Translations under genes and position numbers: made by a program | NCBI GenBank assembly: GCA_965249215.1 | Contig: CBDFLN010000002.1 | Coordinates: 496,001-560,000 of the forward strand | DNA: 64,000 nucleotides | Direction of reading: 5' to 3' | DNA from: G963667675 sp965249215 | Lineage (GTDB): Bacteria > Chloroflexota > Dehalococcoidia > Lucifugimonadales > UBA3495 | Notes under the pieces: model-generated | What the model saw: the letters and a program-made list of their open reading frames with translations, nothing else | Databases searched by the model: none | What the model was told of the DNA's origin: nothing | Part shown: piece by piece, positions 33,593 to 43,260 of the stretch | Layout of the letters: every line of letters starts with the position of its first letter | Numbering within the stretch: position 1 is the first letter of the stretch

Positions 33593-35911
33593 TCATTCGT
33601 CTCTTCCCAGGGTTATCCGGCGTGTCTTGAGCACCTCATATTGTTTCTCACCCTCACGCACCTCAATCCTGGTGTCAAGAGGGACGTCGTGGAACACTTG
33701 ACGTATCCCCGACGTGGGCCATGACACCTCCATCGATAGGACACGGTCTGCCTGCCCCAAGCCTATTTCTTGCTCCAGGCTCGACGCTCCGAAGCTCCCA
33801 CCACTGCTGACGAGGGCGTAAACGGATCTTCGGGACCCGCCTACCATGGCCAGCTCGAGCTTGATTCGGGCGCCGATGCCCGCCCGATTCGACTGGACGC
33901 CAACCAGCCGCGCCGAGAGCCAGCGGTTTTTGTGTCCAGGATTCTCGTACAAGGCATTCTCGAAGGCGTCGCCTGGGTAGAAACCGCCCATCTGAGCGAA
34001 AATGTCCTGGTCTCCGTCCCTGTCCAGGTCACCAAAGGCGATGCCGTGACCCTTGTGGAGGTGACCCAACCCCGCAGAGAACGTCACGTCGGTAAAGGAC
34101 CGACCCTCATTGTTGCGGTAAGCAATGTTGGGCCCCAAAACGTCGTAAGAAGGATATCCGGTGCCCAGGTAGAAGTCCGGAAAGCCGTCGTTGTCCATGT
34201 CACCGAAATTGGCGGCCATGGTCAAGTGGACCCGGTACAAGCCGGTCTCTCGGGTAACGTCGATGAAACCGCCCTTTCCGTCGTTTTTGTAGAGGCGCAT
34301 TCGCACTCCGTCGTTTTCCAGGCCCAGATAGTCGGCGGCCACGTCCTCGATCTTGGTGCCATAGCCAGCCACGAACAGGTCAAGCCATCCGTCGTTGTTG
34401 TAGTCCCAGAACCAGGTGGCGAAGCTCCGTACCGGCTCCACCACCCCCAGAGCCGGACCTACATCGGTGAACGACCCGTCGCCGTCGTTGCGATATAGCC
34501 GGTTTTCTTGTCCATAGTTGGACACGTAAAGGTCGGGGTCACCGTCGTTATCGTAGTCGCCCCACCCGCTGCCCTTGCAGTAGCGCAGGTTCGGAACTCC
34601 CGCTTCGAAGGTCACGTCGGTGAAGGTGCCGTCCCCTTGGTTGCGTAAGAGTTGGCTGGGAAACTGGATTGGGCGTTCGGACTCGCTACACGAAAAGAGG
34701 TCCAAGTCCCCATCATTATCATAGTCGGCCCATACGGCGGTCTGGCTGGGGTATGAGTGGCGCGCAAGACCGGCCTTACGGGTGACGTCGGTGAAGGTGC
34801 CGTCGCCACTGTTGTGCAATAGAGACATCCGCATCTGCCCGTTCTTATGTAGCCAGCCACCGCGCATCACCAAAATATCCAACATACCGTCGTTGTTATA
34901 GTCGGTTTGTACGATGTTCAGTCCCCCAAGCTGGTCGGACAGGCCTGCCCGGGCCGTGTGGTCGGAAAACTTCCCGTTGCCGTCGTTGTGGTAGTAGATG
35001 ATTGACCCTCCGGGATCCCAGGTCGAGGTTACTATGTCGTACAATCCGTCGTTGTCAAAATCGTCCATGATGCTGCCGCCGGCCAGGTTGGCTGCGTTTA
35101 GGCCCACCTGGGAGGCGATCTCTTCGAAGCGCCCGATGTCATAGTCCGTCGCCAGCAGCTCGCGGGGGATCAGGAATTGCTCTGGGACGCCGGCCGGATA
35201 GGCGCCCAGGGTCATATGGGCGATGTTCAGAAGCCACCTGTACTTGATGTTCCCCGGTTCCATCTCCAAAAGGCGGAGGAAGTATCTGATGGCGTTGGTC
35301 GAACCTTGCGCGTCTGCATAGCCCTGTTGGTTCCCCAGAGGCAGGGTGCAGACCAGCCTGGCGGTGGGGTTGATCCGGTTGCTGAGTTCACCGGCCTTGA
35401 GGCTGGTGACGGCGAGCTCTTCCAGCAGTCTTTGCACATCCCCGCTCTCAGGGTCTTCGCGCTCCTCGATCTCCAGCGCCTCCCTCAAGATGCGTATGGA
35501 CTCATCAGCCTCGCCGAAGCGCAGATAGTCGAATGCTGCAGCCATACGGATGTTAACGTCGCTCTGAAACAGCGGGTTCTCAATTAACTCCAAAAGGTCG
35601 CGCCGCTGAAGCGTCCCAAAGTACGGATCGTAGCTATCAGTAAGAGCCCTGCAGTAGTAGGCCAGGTCGGAGGTGTCCGTGGCGTCGTTGGATACTTTCT
35701 GATTGCTTCCCATTTGCGGGAGCGAGTCATCCGGAGAATCGTCGGAAATGTAGAAAACGTAGAAAAGAGACAGTCCCATCGACACGGTGACTACAGCCGC
35801 GCCCAGCGCCGCGAGCAACACGCCTCTGCGGGCTAGCAGCCGCCGGATAACCGCAGGTCGCTGGCCGTGGGCGAGAGTTGTTTCCCCTATGTCGGTGCGG
35901 TCCGTGTCCAA
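33593..35911 (-). CDS. Membrane-anchored FG-GAP/ASPIC (UnbV) protein
   Basis: 772 residues. A short basic N-terminus (RRLLARRG) and one membrane helix (about 29-53) should place the rest outside. Residues about 90-215 are helical and TPR-like (EADESIRILREALEIEERED). From about 270 come FG-GAP/VCBS repeats with seven DxDxDG loops (DFDNDGLYD, DYDNDGDLD, DMDNDGFPD, DLDRDGDQD and others), then an ASPIC/UnbV domain (GIGARIKLEL, GQADRVLSMEVSWPTSG). It is transcribed away from the second permease/FG-GAP fusion across a 198-base gap, and shares the repeat and ASPIC modules with it, but lacks the permease. Confidence 0.85.
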   Translation of the reverse strand: MDTDRTDIGETTLAHGQRPAVIRRLLARRGVLLAALGAAVVTVSMGLSLFYVFYISDDSPDDSLPQMGSNQKVSNDATDTSDLAYYCRALTDSYDPYFGTLQRRDLLELIENPLFQSDVNIRMAAAFDYLRFGEADESIRILREALEIEEREDPESGDVQRLLEELAVTSLKAGELSNRINPTARLVCTLPLGNQQGYADAQGSTNAIRYFLRLLEMEPGNIKYRWLLNIAHMTLGAYPAGVPEQFLIPRELLATDYDIGRFEEIASQVGLNAANLAGGSIMDDFDNDGLYDIVTSTWDPGGSIIYYHNDGNGKFSDHTARAGLSDQLGGLNIVQTDYNNDGMLDILVMRGGWLHKNGQMRMSLLHNSGDGTFTDVTRKAGLARHSYPSQTAVWADYDNDGDLDLFSCSESERPIQFPSQLLRNQGDGTFTDVTFEAGVPNLRYCKGSGWGDYDNDGDPDLYVSNYGQENRLYRNDGDGSFTDVGPALGVVEPVRSFATWFWDYNNDGWLDLFVAGYGTKIEDVAADYLGLENDGVRMRLYKNDGKGGFIDVTRETGLYRVHLTMAANFGDMDNDGFPDFYLGTGYPSYDVLGPNIAYRNNEGRSFTDVTFSAGLGHLHKGHGIAFGDLDRDGDQDIFAQMGGFYPGDAFENALYENPGHKNRWLSARLVGVQSNRAGIGARIKLELAMVGGSRRSVYALVSSGGSFGASSLEQEIGLGQADRVLSMEVSWPTSGIRQVFHDVPLDTRIEVREGEKQYEVLKTRRITLGRDE

Positions 35912-36109
35912 TTAACGTAGTGGCGGCCACCCCTAGGCCAGCCGTCCCCATACCTCCCAGAGAAGGGATGCTAGCAGGGCTCCAGACGACCGTCAATCCC
36001 GCAGGGGCGGGCTAGTACTGTCGCCTTCAAATCCTGCAACCGTTGCGGCACGCTGTGATACGATGGCGTAACTGTGGATTTAGGTGGGACCGGCTGACAG
36101 GCAACCCGA
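35912..36109. promoter_or_regulatory. Divergent promoter region
   Basis: 198 bases between divergent FG-GAP genes. From 36034 it repeats the region before the first fusion gene, including TGATACGAT (36056-36064), a likely extended -10. Confidence 0.45.
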
Positions 36110-39100
36110 TTGTTTGCGACCTCCCTTAGCAAGAAACGAGTAACCGGGATAGTGCTCCTGGCGGTCATCGTGGGGCTGTTCTTCGCCTTGAACCGCTTCC
36201 CCAAGCTGGACGCCGTTGGCGGGGACCTGGATATCGTCTCCTCGGCATCGGAGCAGTGTTTCCAAGGATTCTGCATAGAGCGGGAGGCGGGAACTGGGCT
36301 GCTGGAGCAGTGGTGGGTCTTCTCGGTGACCTACCTGCGGCTGGTGGCCATTGGCATGGGGTTCGCCTTTCTGGTAGCGGGGCTGGCAGAAGCCTTCTTG
36401 TTCCCGACAGGGAGTGGCAGGGGGCTGGCGTCTGGAGGGGTATTCAAGCGAACGGTGAAGGGGCTGGCGGTAGGGCCGGTGATGAACCTGTGCTCGGCGT
36501 GCATCGTGCCGGTGTCGACGGCCTTTCACCGGAAGGGAGTGGGGATAGAAGGGACGATCGCCATGGTGCAGAGCTCGGCGACGATGAACATACCGGCGCT
36601 GGCGATGGTGTTCTTCGTGTTCACGCCGATGCTGGGGTTCAGCCGGCTGTTCCTGGCGATAATTGGGGCACTGCTGCTGGGCCCGCTAGTGGCGCTGGTG
36701 ATACGGCGAAGCCGAGAGGAGGCAAGCGAAGAAAGGGAAGCGGTAGAGCTAGTTGAGATAGAAGACAGTAGACCATGGGGCCCGGTGCTGGTGGAGGCGT
36801 GCCGGGAGTGGGTGAAAGCCAGTTTGGGGTATCTGGTGCGTTTGGGGCCGATGATGGTGGTGGCGGCCTTTATAAGCGGGCTGGTGATCCAGTGGCTAAG
36901 CCCGGAGACGGTATCGACGTACCTGGGGAACAACGTGACGGGGATAGCGATAGCGGCCACCTTTGGGATATTGATCAACGTGCCGCTGCTGTTCGAGATA
37001 CCGCTGGTGGCGCTATTGCTGCTATTTGGGATGGGAACGGCGCCGGCGGCGACGCTGCTGTTCACAGCGGCGGCGGGAGGGCCCTTCACCTTCTGGGGGT
37101 TGGCGAAGACGATGCCGAAGCGTGCGATAGCAGCCTTCGCGGCAGCGACGTGGACATTAGGGTTGCTGGGAGGGCTGGCGGTGCTGGGGATCGGGGTCTT
37201 TATCTGGCAGAGCGCCGACGACCTGAGAGTTGACGCAGCCAATACGTATACGGGGTCACCGCCGAGCCAAGACGCCTTTCCTGCTTCTGTGACCCCCTTT
37301 ACTGCCCTCGAGCTGTCACCAGAAGTTGGGCCCGCGCAAATCTGGGGCCAGCGTCCCGGGGTCGCCGTCTTTGATTATGACCGGGATGGGGACCTGGACT
37401 TCTATATCACCGCCGACCAAGGCCACTCCAACGTGTTGTATCAAAACGACGGCCAAGGCAATTTTGAGGATGTGGCCGGGGAGGCGGGAGTGGGAGCTAA
37501 CGAATGGAACAGCACCGGCGTAGTGGCCTGTGACTTCAACAACGACGGCTACCAGGACCTGTACGTTGGGTCCCAAGGGGCTATCGGCGACCGGCTGGAC
37601 TTCCGGTCGCCTCCCCACGGGCAGGGGAACAAAGACTTGTTGTTCTTGAACAACGGAGCCGGCACTTTTACCGACATAACCGACGCTGCATTCGGCAAAG
37701 CGGTAAACCTGCGCTCGGCCATGTCCATGGCCTGTGCCGATGTGGACGGCGACCAATGGTTGGATATCTACGTGGGGAACCTGCTGGACCATGACTTTCG
37801 GCACCTCCAAAGACCGCACCATGCCGGCCACTACAACGTGTTGTACCGGAACAACGGCGACCTGACCTTCACCGATGTCTCTGGACCTGCCGGAGTGAAG
37901 GGTCCTCAGATTCTGATGCGGCATCCCGACGGAGAACCGGTCCTATTCGAAGACCCCGAGACAGGTGAGATGTACGAGGGCTACGACCCTACAACCGCAG
38001 ATGCTAACGGCAACCAGGTGGGTGAACCGACTGGACAGACCCACGCCGTCTTTTTCTTCGATCACGATGAAGACGGCGACCCCGACCTGTGGGTGGCCAA
38101 CGACGGGGATCGGCTGTACATCTACCGCAACGACTCCACGCCCGGGAATATCCGGTTCACCTCGGTGGCCGGAGAGATGGGCCTGGACCAGGTTGGCGCT
38201 TGGATGGGCTTCGCTCCGGGAGACTACGACGGCGACGCTGACCTGGACATTTTCGTCACCAACATGGGGTTCCACAACCGCACTCGGTGGCGCCCCAAGG
38301 CTCCCGGCGGGAGCTGCGCCTATCACGATCAGTTCGACTGGGGTAGCTGCCTCAACTTCCTGCTCCGTAACGACGGCATCCAGGAAGTACCCGGCATCGG
38401 CTCCCTGGGCCGGTTCACCGATGTCGCCCCCGAGACTCAGGTGGTCCCCAGCCCGATAATGCCGCCGATATCTCTGGACCCCACCGCCATTCACCCAGAT
38501 TGGCCGGTGCCCACCGGATTGTCCGCCTACGAGTTTGGTTTTGGCGCCACCTTTTTCGACTACGACAACGACGGCGACCAGGACCTTTACTGGCTGGGCT
38601 CCACGGTGGAGCGGGGCGAAGGACCCGGAGGCCAGGCGTTTCCTGCCGCTGGGCGCATGTTGGAAGGCGATGGGAAAGGAACATTCCGGGACATCACCGT
38701 GCGGGCGCGGCTCCTGAACATTGACCGGGTGGACTACTCGGTCTTGGACCCGGAGGACCCCCGATTCGACCCAGAGGCGCAGCGGATCGACCCCACGGTT
38801 CACGAGAACGGCAAAGGGCTGGCCCACGGAGACTTGAACGGCGATGGCTACGTCGACCTCATCGGCACCAATAGCCGGGGGTACATCCGGCTACACCCGG
38901 AGATTAAGGAATTTCCGGGACCCCTCTTTGTCTGGCTGAATGGCGGAGGCGAGAATCACTGGATTACCCTTCGCCTAAGGGGACGCATGGCCATCGATGG
39001 CACGGGGAGTAACGCTGACGGCATTGGGGCGCTGGTGTACCTTACCGCCGAGCCCAAGGGGGCCGACAACTCATTGATGCAGGTGCAAGCAGTGCTGGGG

Positions 39101-39262
39101 GGCTCCAGCTACTTGTCCATGAATAGCATCGACCTGGAGTTTGGCTTAGGCCAAGCTGACCGGGTGAAGGAAATCCGAGTCCTCTGGCCCAGTGGCCGGC
39201 AACAAACTTTGAGGGATGTCGACGCCGATCAGGTCCTTCTGATAGAGGAACCCCAATCCTGA
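36034..39262 (+). repeat. Direct repeat, right copy
   Basis: Counterpart of 14201-17441, offset 21,833 bases at the start codon. Confidence 0.8.
36110..39262 (+). CDS. YraQ/ArsP-like permease fused to FG-GAP repeats and ASPIC/UnbV domain, copy 2
   Basis: 1050 residues, same architecture as copy 1: permease (about 10-370) with NLCSACIVPVSTAF, linker, seven calcium-type loops (DYDRDGDLD, DFNNDGYQD, DHDEDGDPD, DYDGDADLD, DYDNDGDQD and others), and ASPIC/UnbV end (GSNADGIGALVYL, LWPSGRQQ). The permease halves differ in only a handful of residues (for example LLEAGRDW versus LVEACREW, giving this copy one more Cys), while residues 375-415 are unrelated (NTYTGSPPSQDAF here). Such a mosaic suggests gene conversion of the permease part. 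TTG start as in copy 1. Peptide-transporter fragments follow. Confidence 0.85.
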   Translation: MFATSLSKKRVTGIVLLAVIVGLFFALNRFPKLDAVGGDLDIVSSASEQCFQGFCIEREAGTGLLEQWWVFSVTYLRLVAIGMGFAFLVAGLAEAFLFPTGSGRGLASGGVFKRTVKGLAVGPVMNLCSACIVPVSTAFHRKGVGIEGTIAMVQSSATMNIPALAMVFFVFTPMLGFSRLFLAIIGALLLGPLVALVIRRSREEASEEREAVELVEIEDSRPWGPVLVEACREWVKASLGYLVRLGPMMVVAAFISGLVIQWLSPETVSTYLGNNVTGIAIAATFGILINVPLLFEIPLVALLLLFGMGTAPAATLLFTAAAGGPFTFWGLAKTMPKRAIAAFAAATWTLGLLGGLAVLGIGVFIWQSADDLRVDAANTYTGSPPSQDAFPASVTPFTALELSPEVGPAQIWGQRPGVAVFDYDRDGDLDFYITADQGHSNVLYQNDGQGNFEDVAGEAGVGANEWNSTGVVACDFNNDGYQDLYVGSQGAIGDRLDFRSPPHGQGNKDLLFLNNGAGTFTDITDAAFGKAVNLRSAMSMACADVDGDQWLDIYVGNLLDHDFRHLQRPHHAGHYNVLYRNNGDLTFTDVSGPAGVKGPQILMRHPDGEPVLFEDPETGEMYEGYDPTTADANGNQVGEPTGQTHAVFFFDHDEDGDPDLWVANDGDRLYIYRNDSTPGNIRFTSVAGEMGLDQVGAWMGFAPGDYDGDADLDIFVTNMGFHNRTRWRPKAPGGSCAYHDQFDWGSCLNFLLRNDGIQEVPGIGSLGRFTDVAPETQVVPSPIMPPISLDPTAIHPDWPVPTGLSAYEFGFGATFFDYDNDGDQDLYWLGSTVERGEGPGGQAFPAAGRMLEGDGKGTFRDITVRARLLNIDRVDYSVLDPEDPRFDPEAQRIDPTVHENGKGLAHGDLNGDGYVDLIGTNSRGYIRLHPEIKEFPGPLFVWLNGGGENHWITLRLRGRMAIDGTGSNADGIGALVYLTAEPKGADNSLMQVQAVLGGSSYLSMNSIDLEFGLGQADRVKEIRVLWPSGRQQTLRDVDADQVLLIEEPQS

Positions 39263-39295
39263 CGGCTTAAAGACCCAGATGTACTCTCCCTCGCC

Positions 39296-39756
39296 GGGCT
39301 GGCCGTACCCCGGCTGGTGACCAATAACTTCGTGGTGACCCAGTTGAGGGAATGCGGCACCGACGTCGAGCTTCTGAGGATGAAATGGATGACCTACGCC
39401 GGCTATTGGGCCGACGGTATACGCCAGGGAGAAGACACCGGCTTGTTCGCCATGGGAATGGGAACAGGCGATATTGCTGGCCTCAATCAGCACATCGACT
39501 CATCGGGTTGGCCGCCCGCCGGTTGGGGCGTCGGCCGGTACGCCAATGACAATTTGGATCCCTTGGTAGAGCGGGCTTTGGCAGCCACTCCCCGCGACGG
39601 ATATTGCGGCTTGTCCACCAACTGACCCTGGAGGATAACGCCCACATCCCCATCATCCAGATCTCCTTCGGGTTTGGCGTAAGTGACCGCGTAGGGGGCT
39701 GGACGGGTTCCTCCGACTGGATACAACGGTTCAACAAGGCGTGGCTGGAGTACTAA
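39296..39756 (+). pseudogene. C-terminal remnant of a peptide-binding protein (SBP family 5)
   Basis: One frame reads TNNFVVTQLRECGTDVELL...DTGLFAMGMGTGDIAGLNQH, matching the region NNYIAVKLRNECGIDVELV...GIGLFTMSMGVGDVSGYDQY of the complete binding protein at 46-47.8 kb. At about 39600 bases are lost and the frame changes to LTLEDNAHIPIIQISFGFGV...VGGWTGSSDWIQRFNKAWLEY. The first three quarters of the gene are absent. It follows the second fusion gene directly. Confidence 0.82.
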
Positions 39757-39979
39757 CCTAGCCTCCCCGCACAAAGGTAACACCTACCGGTCAATCACGT
39801 AAGGCCGGGGTGACGGAAGACAGACGCCTAGCCCCTGCTTGGTGGCACCGCCAGCAAGCAGGGTATAGAATGTGGTGTGTTTCCGTTATCTCGGCCACAC
39901 GGTTGCGGGAAGATAGTCATGACCGGAACCCTCGGAAGAAACCTCGCCCCGCCAGGCTGCGTGGATAAGACCGGTTTAG

Positions 39980-40210
39980 ATGAGCAAGTGTGTCCTTCAG
40001 CTTGCTTACCTCCTCTTGGGCACCGAGACCTTTGTAGAAATAATCTTTACGTGGCCGGGCATCGGCCTCCAGACGTTTACGGCGGTTTTCAACCGGGATA
40101 TCCCCATGATCCAAGTTATAGTAGTGCTGGCCACGTGCGTTTTCGTTCTCATGAACCTGCTAGTGGACGTGCTGTACCAATTCCTTAATCCTCGAGTGAG
40201 ACACGCGTGA
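39980..40210 (+). pseudogene. C-terminal fragment of a DppB-like permease
   Basis: 76 residues corresponding to the last quarter of the permease at 12974-13924 (QLAYLLLGTETFVEIIFTWP, LVDVLYQFLNP). Some 230 N-terminal residues are missing and the ATG at 39980 is accidental. It stands before a complete DppC-like gene, as dppB does in intact operons, so the 5' part of this operon was deleted. Confidence 0.85.
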
Positions 40211-40275
40211 ACTAGTTACGACTATTCACTCCTGTTCCAGTGGACTCTTACTAAAAAAGGACGGTCAAGTTCCAA

Positions 40276-41184
40276 GTGGAGCTAGAGCGGGAAGAAGTAC
40301 AACCGTATTTGGGTGAAGTGGTACCGTCGGGGGTGGTTCCAAAGGTACGACGTTTCGTCGCGGATGCCGTATCCTACCACAAGCCGGCGGTGATCGGCTT
40401 CACCATGATCTTGATGATCTTCCTGATCGCGGTACTCGCCCCCGTGCTCCCTCTGGTGCCCGGCCCGAATGAACAGGATACAGCCAATTTCTTGGCGCCG
40501 CCGCTCACGGAAGGCCATGTCCTGGGAGTAGATACCCTGGGGCGGGACATCCTCAGCCGGTTGATTTGGGGGTCACGCTCGTCCCTGATCATAGCCACGG
40601 TGCCTGTACTGATAGGCACCATTGTGGGCCTGATATTGGGCTCCATGGCCGGCTTCATGGGTCGGGTGGTAGAGATCTCAGTGATGCGGGTTCTGGACGT
40701 TTTCTTTGGTATTCCCGCAGTGTTGATGGCTGTGCTAGTGGGGGTTGCTCTGGGCCCAGGGCTGTGGAACATGATCTGGGCTATCTCCATAGTGCTTGTT
40801 GCTCCGATATCACGAGTGGCGTATCAAGCAGCGGTAGTCGTGCGTGAACTAAACTATATTGAGGCCGCTCGGGCCACGGGCGCCCGGAACCGCCAGATTA
40901 TCGTTCACGATATAGTGCCCAACATCCTTGCGCCGGTCATGGCTTACTCAGCTTCCTTGGCTGGCTTGATAGTTGTGTTCGGCGCCGGCCTGAGCTTAAT
41001 AGGGCTGGGCGTACAGGGGACTACCGCCGACTGGGGCAAAATGATTGGTGAGGGGCGAACGGTTATTGTTGTTGCCCCCCACGTGTCCACTATTCCCGGC
41101 CTGGGCATCTTCTGGGTAGCCACAGGCTTTAACCTGATGGCCGACGCCATGAGGGATGCCCTGGATCCCCGGCTTAGGGCATAA
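40276..41184 (+). CDS. Peptide/nickel-type ABC transporter permease (DppC-like)
   Basis: 302 residues from a GTG at 40276 with AAAGGA upstream. An N-terminal extension, then membrane helix VIGFTMILMIFLIAVLAPVL, the typical HVLGVDTLGRDILSRLIWGSR motif, four more helices and the EAA loop EAARATGARNRQIIVHDIVP. It forms the membrane channel with a DppB-type subunit, of which only a fragment is left next door; the complete one at 13 kb may serve. The ATPase gene follows 59 bases downstream. Confidence 0.92.
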   Translation: MELEREEVQPYLGEVVPSGVVPKVRRFVADAVSYHKPAVIGFTMILMIFLIAVLAPVLPLVPGPNEQDTANFLAPPLTEGHVLGVDTLGRDILSRLIWGSRSSLIIATVPVLIGTIVGLILGSMAGFMGRVVEISVMRVLDVFFGIPAVLMAVLVGVALGPGLWNMIWAISIVLVAPISRVAYQAAVVVRELNYIEAARATGARNRQIIVHDIVPNILAPVMAYSASLAGLIVVFGAGLSLIGLGVQGTTADWGKMIGEGRTVIVVAPHVSTIPGLGIFWVATGFNLMADAMRDALDPRLRA

Positions 41185-41243
41185 CTGGCATACGCAGCGG
41201 GAGCCGCTCCAACAGCCCGGCCCAGGAATCTCAGAGGAGACCG

Positions 41244-42263
41244 ATGGACAACGAGCTACTACGAGCTGAGGGGTTAAAGAAGTACTTCTCGCTGGGAGGC
41301 GGTTGGTTTTTCTCCGGGCCGGAACGCACGGTCCGGGCCGTTGACGACATCAGCTTCTCCATGAGGGAAGGGGAGGTCTTGGGACTAGTTGGTGAATCTG
41401 GCTGTGGCAAGTCAACCATGGCTAGACTGGTGCTGGGGCTCATCAAGCCGACTTCTGGTCAAATCTGGTTTGACGGGGACGAGATCACCGCGTTGGACTC
41501 GGAGGAGCTGAGAAAGCTCCGGACTAAGATACAAATCGTCTTTCAAGACCCCTACGGTTCGCTGAATCCTCGCATGTCGGCGGGCGACACTATAGGATAC
41601 CCCATGCGGGTTCACCACCTGTTAAGCGGACCGGCGGTCCAGGCCAGGGTTGTAGAGCTGCTGGAAATGGTGGGGTTGAGCCGGCTACATGCTAACCGCC
41701 TCCCCCACCAACTTAGTGGTGGCCAACGCCAGCGGGTTGGCATCGCTCGGGCCTTGGCAGTTAATCCGAAGCTGCTCATCTGCGATGAACCGGTCTCTTC
41801 CATGGACCTGTCTGCTCAGGCCCAGGTGCTCAATCTTTTTAAAGAGTTGCAGGGGGAGTTGGGAATAAGCTACCTCTTCATCACCCATGACTTGAACGTC
41901 GCCGAATATATTTGCGATCGCATCATCGTGATGTATGCCGGGAAGATCGCTGAAATAGCGGACTGCGAGGAGATCTACGAAAATCCGAAGCATCCCTATA
42001 CCGAAGCGCTTCTGTCCGCCGCAGTTCTGGGGAAATGGCTAGGGTCCTCTCAAGAGATTATCCTGGAAGGCGATCCGCCTAGCCGCGATAATCCCCCGCC
42101 TGGCTGCAGATTCCACACGCGATGCTCCTATGTCATGCCGGTTTGCCGAGAGGTGGAGCCCCTTCTGCTGTCCACCGGAGGTGAGCATATGGCGTCCTGC
42201 CACTTGCTGACCGGTGGAGACGGCCGGGAGGGCGCAAACCTGGACACTGAGAGGGCTGACTAA
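41244..42263 (+). CDS. Oligopeptide ABC transporter ATP-binding protein (DppF/OppF-like)
   Basis: 339 residues with Walker A GESGCGKST, signature LSGGQRQRVGIARAL, Walker B LLICDEPVSSMD and the C-terminal oligopeptide-transporter domain whose Cys residues (GCRFHTRCSYVMPVC) bind an iron-sulfur cluster in some homologs. It drives uptake with the DppD-like ATPase at 43.3-44.2 kb, now on the opposite strand behind an unrelated remnant. Start ATG follows AGAGGAGA. Confidence 0.93.
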   Translation: MDNELLRAEGLKKYFSLGGGWFFSGPERTVRAVDDISFSMREGEVLGLVGESGCGKSTMARLVLGLIKPTSGQIWFDGDEITALDSEELRKLRTKIQIVFQDPYGSLNPRMSAGDTIGYPMRVHHLLSGPAVQARVVELLEMVGLSRLHANRLPHQLSGGQRQRVGIARALAVNPKLLICDEPVSSMDLSAQAQVLNLFKELQGELGISYLFITHDLNVAEYICDRIIVMYAGKIAEIADCEEIYENPKHPYTEALLSAAVLGKWLGSSQEIILEGDPPSRDNPPPGCRFHTRCSYVMPVCREVEPLLLSTGGEHMASCHLLTGGDGREGANLDTERAD

Positions 42264-42272
42264 TCGGTGGAT

Positions 42273-43007
42273 TCAGGGGAGCGGGTCGTCTGAAGTGTAC
42301 CTCTTTAAGACGTTCCCGGTGACGCGCGCAACGTTGTTGTCGTATCCCCCATAGGATAACGGTCCGCACCAGGCTATCGAGCTCACAGAGAATACAGCCC
42401 CGCCATTGGGGCATTCGAAATGCACTCTGTCCGCTTTCACCAGAGGATGTCTGGTCCCTCCCTCAATTGGATTAGAAACTGTGACTTCCTCAATGACGTG
42501 CTGATATAAGTCGGAATAGCCGGAGGCCGTTGCCAGCAAAAGGGCGTGTGGCGGCGAACCTAAGGCATGGTCAAGACGGTCCAGCTCAAAGCCGGCCCCG
42601 CCGTTAAGATAACTCTCCAGCCCATCCAACATTTGCCCCAACCAATTCTCGGGATGCGAGTCGGTCAACAACACTTTGTAGGGCGCCAGGAGGTCCTCAC
42701 CTTCATGATGTAGGTCTTCATCGATGACCACGTCAAAGGGGTGGGCCATCGCTTCCAGCCCGTCCACCAAGTGAAGGTCCGCGTTGAACTGGTGCGGAGA
42801 GCCACTGAGTTCAGCGGCGCCGGATTTGGGCCGCATGTTCAGGATGGGCCGCAGGCGCGACCAATAGCAGACGCCGCTTCCATCGGTATGCGTGTCGTCC
42901 AAGCTGGAAAGCTTTTGCTCAACGATGTACTTGTCTTGTACTTGTTCGGGATACGGGACTCCTACCAGGAGGGAATTTAACGTCTCTAAGAGTTCCATAT
43001 CCGCCAT
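42273..43007 (-). pseudogene. N,N-dimethylformamidase large-subunit-like remnant with internal deletion
   Basis: 244 residues, against roughly 700 in the family as I know it. The first part, GSGVCYWSRLRPILNMRPK and PHQFNADLHLVDGLEAM...DVVIDEDLHHEG...SHPENWLGQMLDGLESYL, resembles the glutamine-amidotransferase-like core of dimethylformamidase beta-type proteins. It then jumps without frame change to PPHALLLATASGYSDLYQHV...ECPNGGAVFSVSSIAWCG...NNVARVTGNVLKRY, the family's C-terminus. N-terminal domain and about 200 internal residues are gone. It is wedged between the two transporter ATPase genes. Activity is unlikely. Confidence 0.65.
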
Positions 43008-43045
43008 GGGTTGATTGCCATGCGCCAGATAGCTAAATGTGGGCC

Positions 43046-43060
43046 CTAGTAGTGAGTCAA
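43046..43060. repeat. Solitary IS630-type terminal repeat
   Basis: CTAGTAGTGAGTCAA equals the outer right ends (inverted) of copies B and C, including the TA target. No element follows on either side, so it is a leftover end or excision scar. Confidence 0.6.
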
Positions 43061-43260
43061 TATCACTACGCTACTCCAGGCATCATGCTGTGGCCCGAGT
43101 TTCCGTGGACGCCAGGGTAGAGAGGCGCGCTGTGGACAAGTTGCTCCGGTTACATCGCGTGTATTCGCCTGCCCTATGACCGGAAGAGAAACCGGCTCTG
43201 TCTGGCAGCAGGGGCATCACACATGCGTTTCTGTTGGCCGACCCCGCTGGGTACCCGTTG

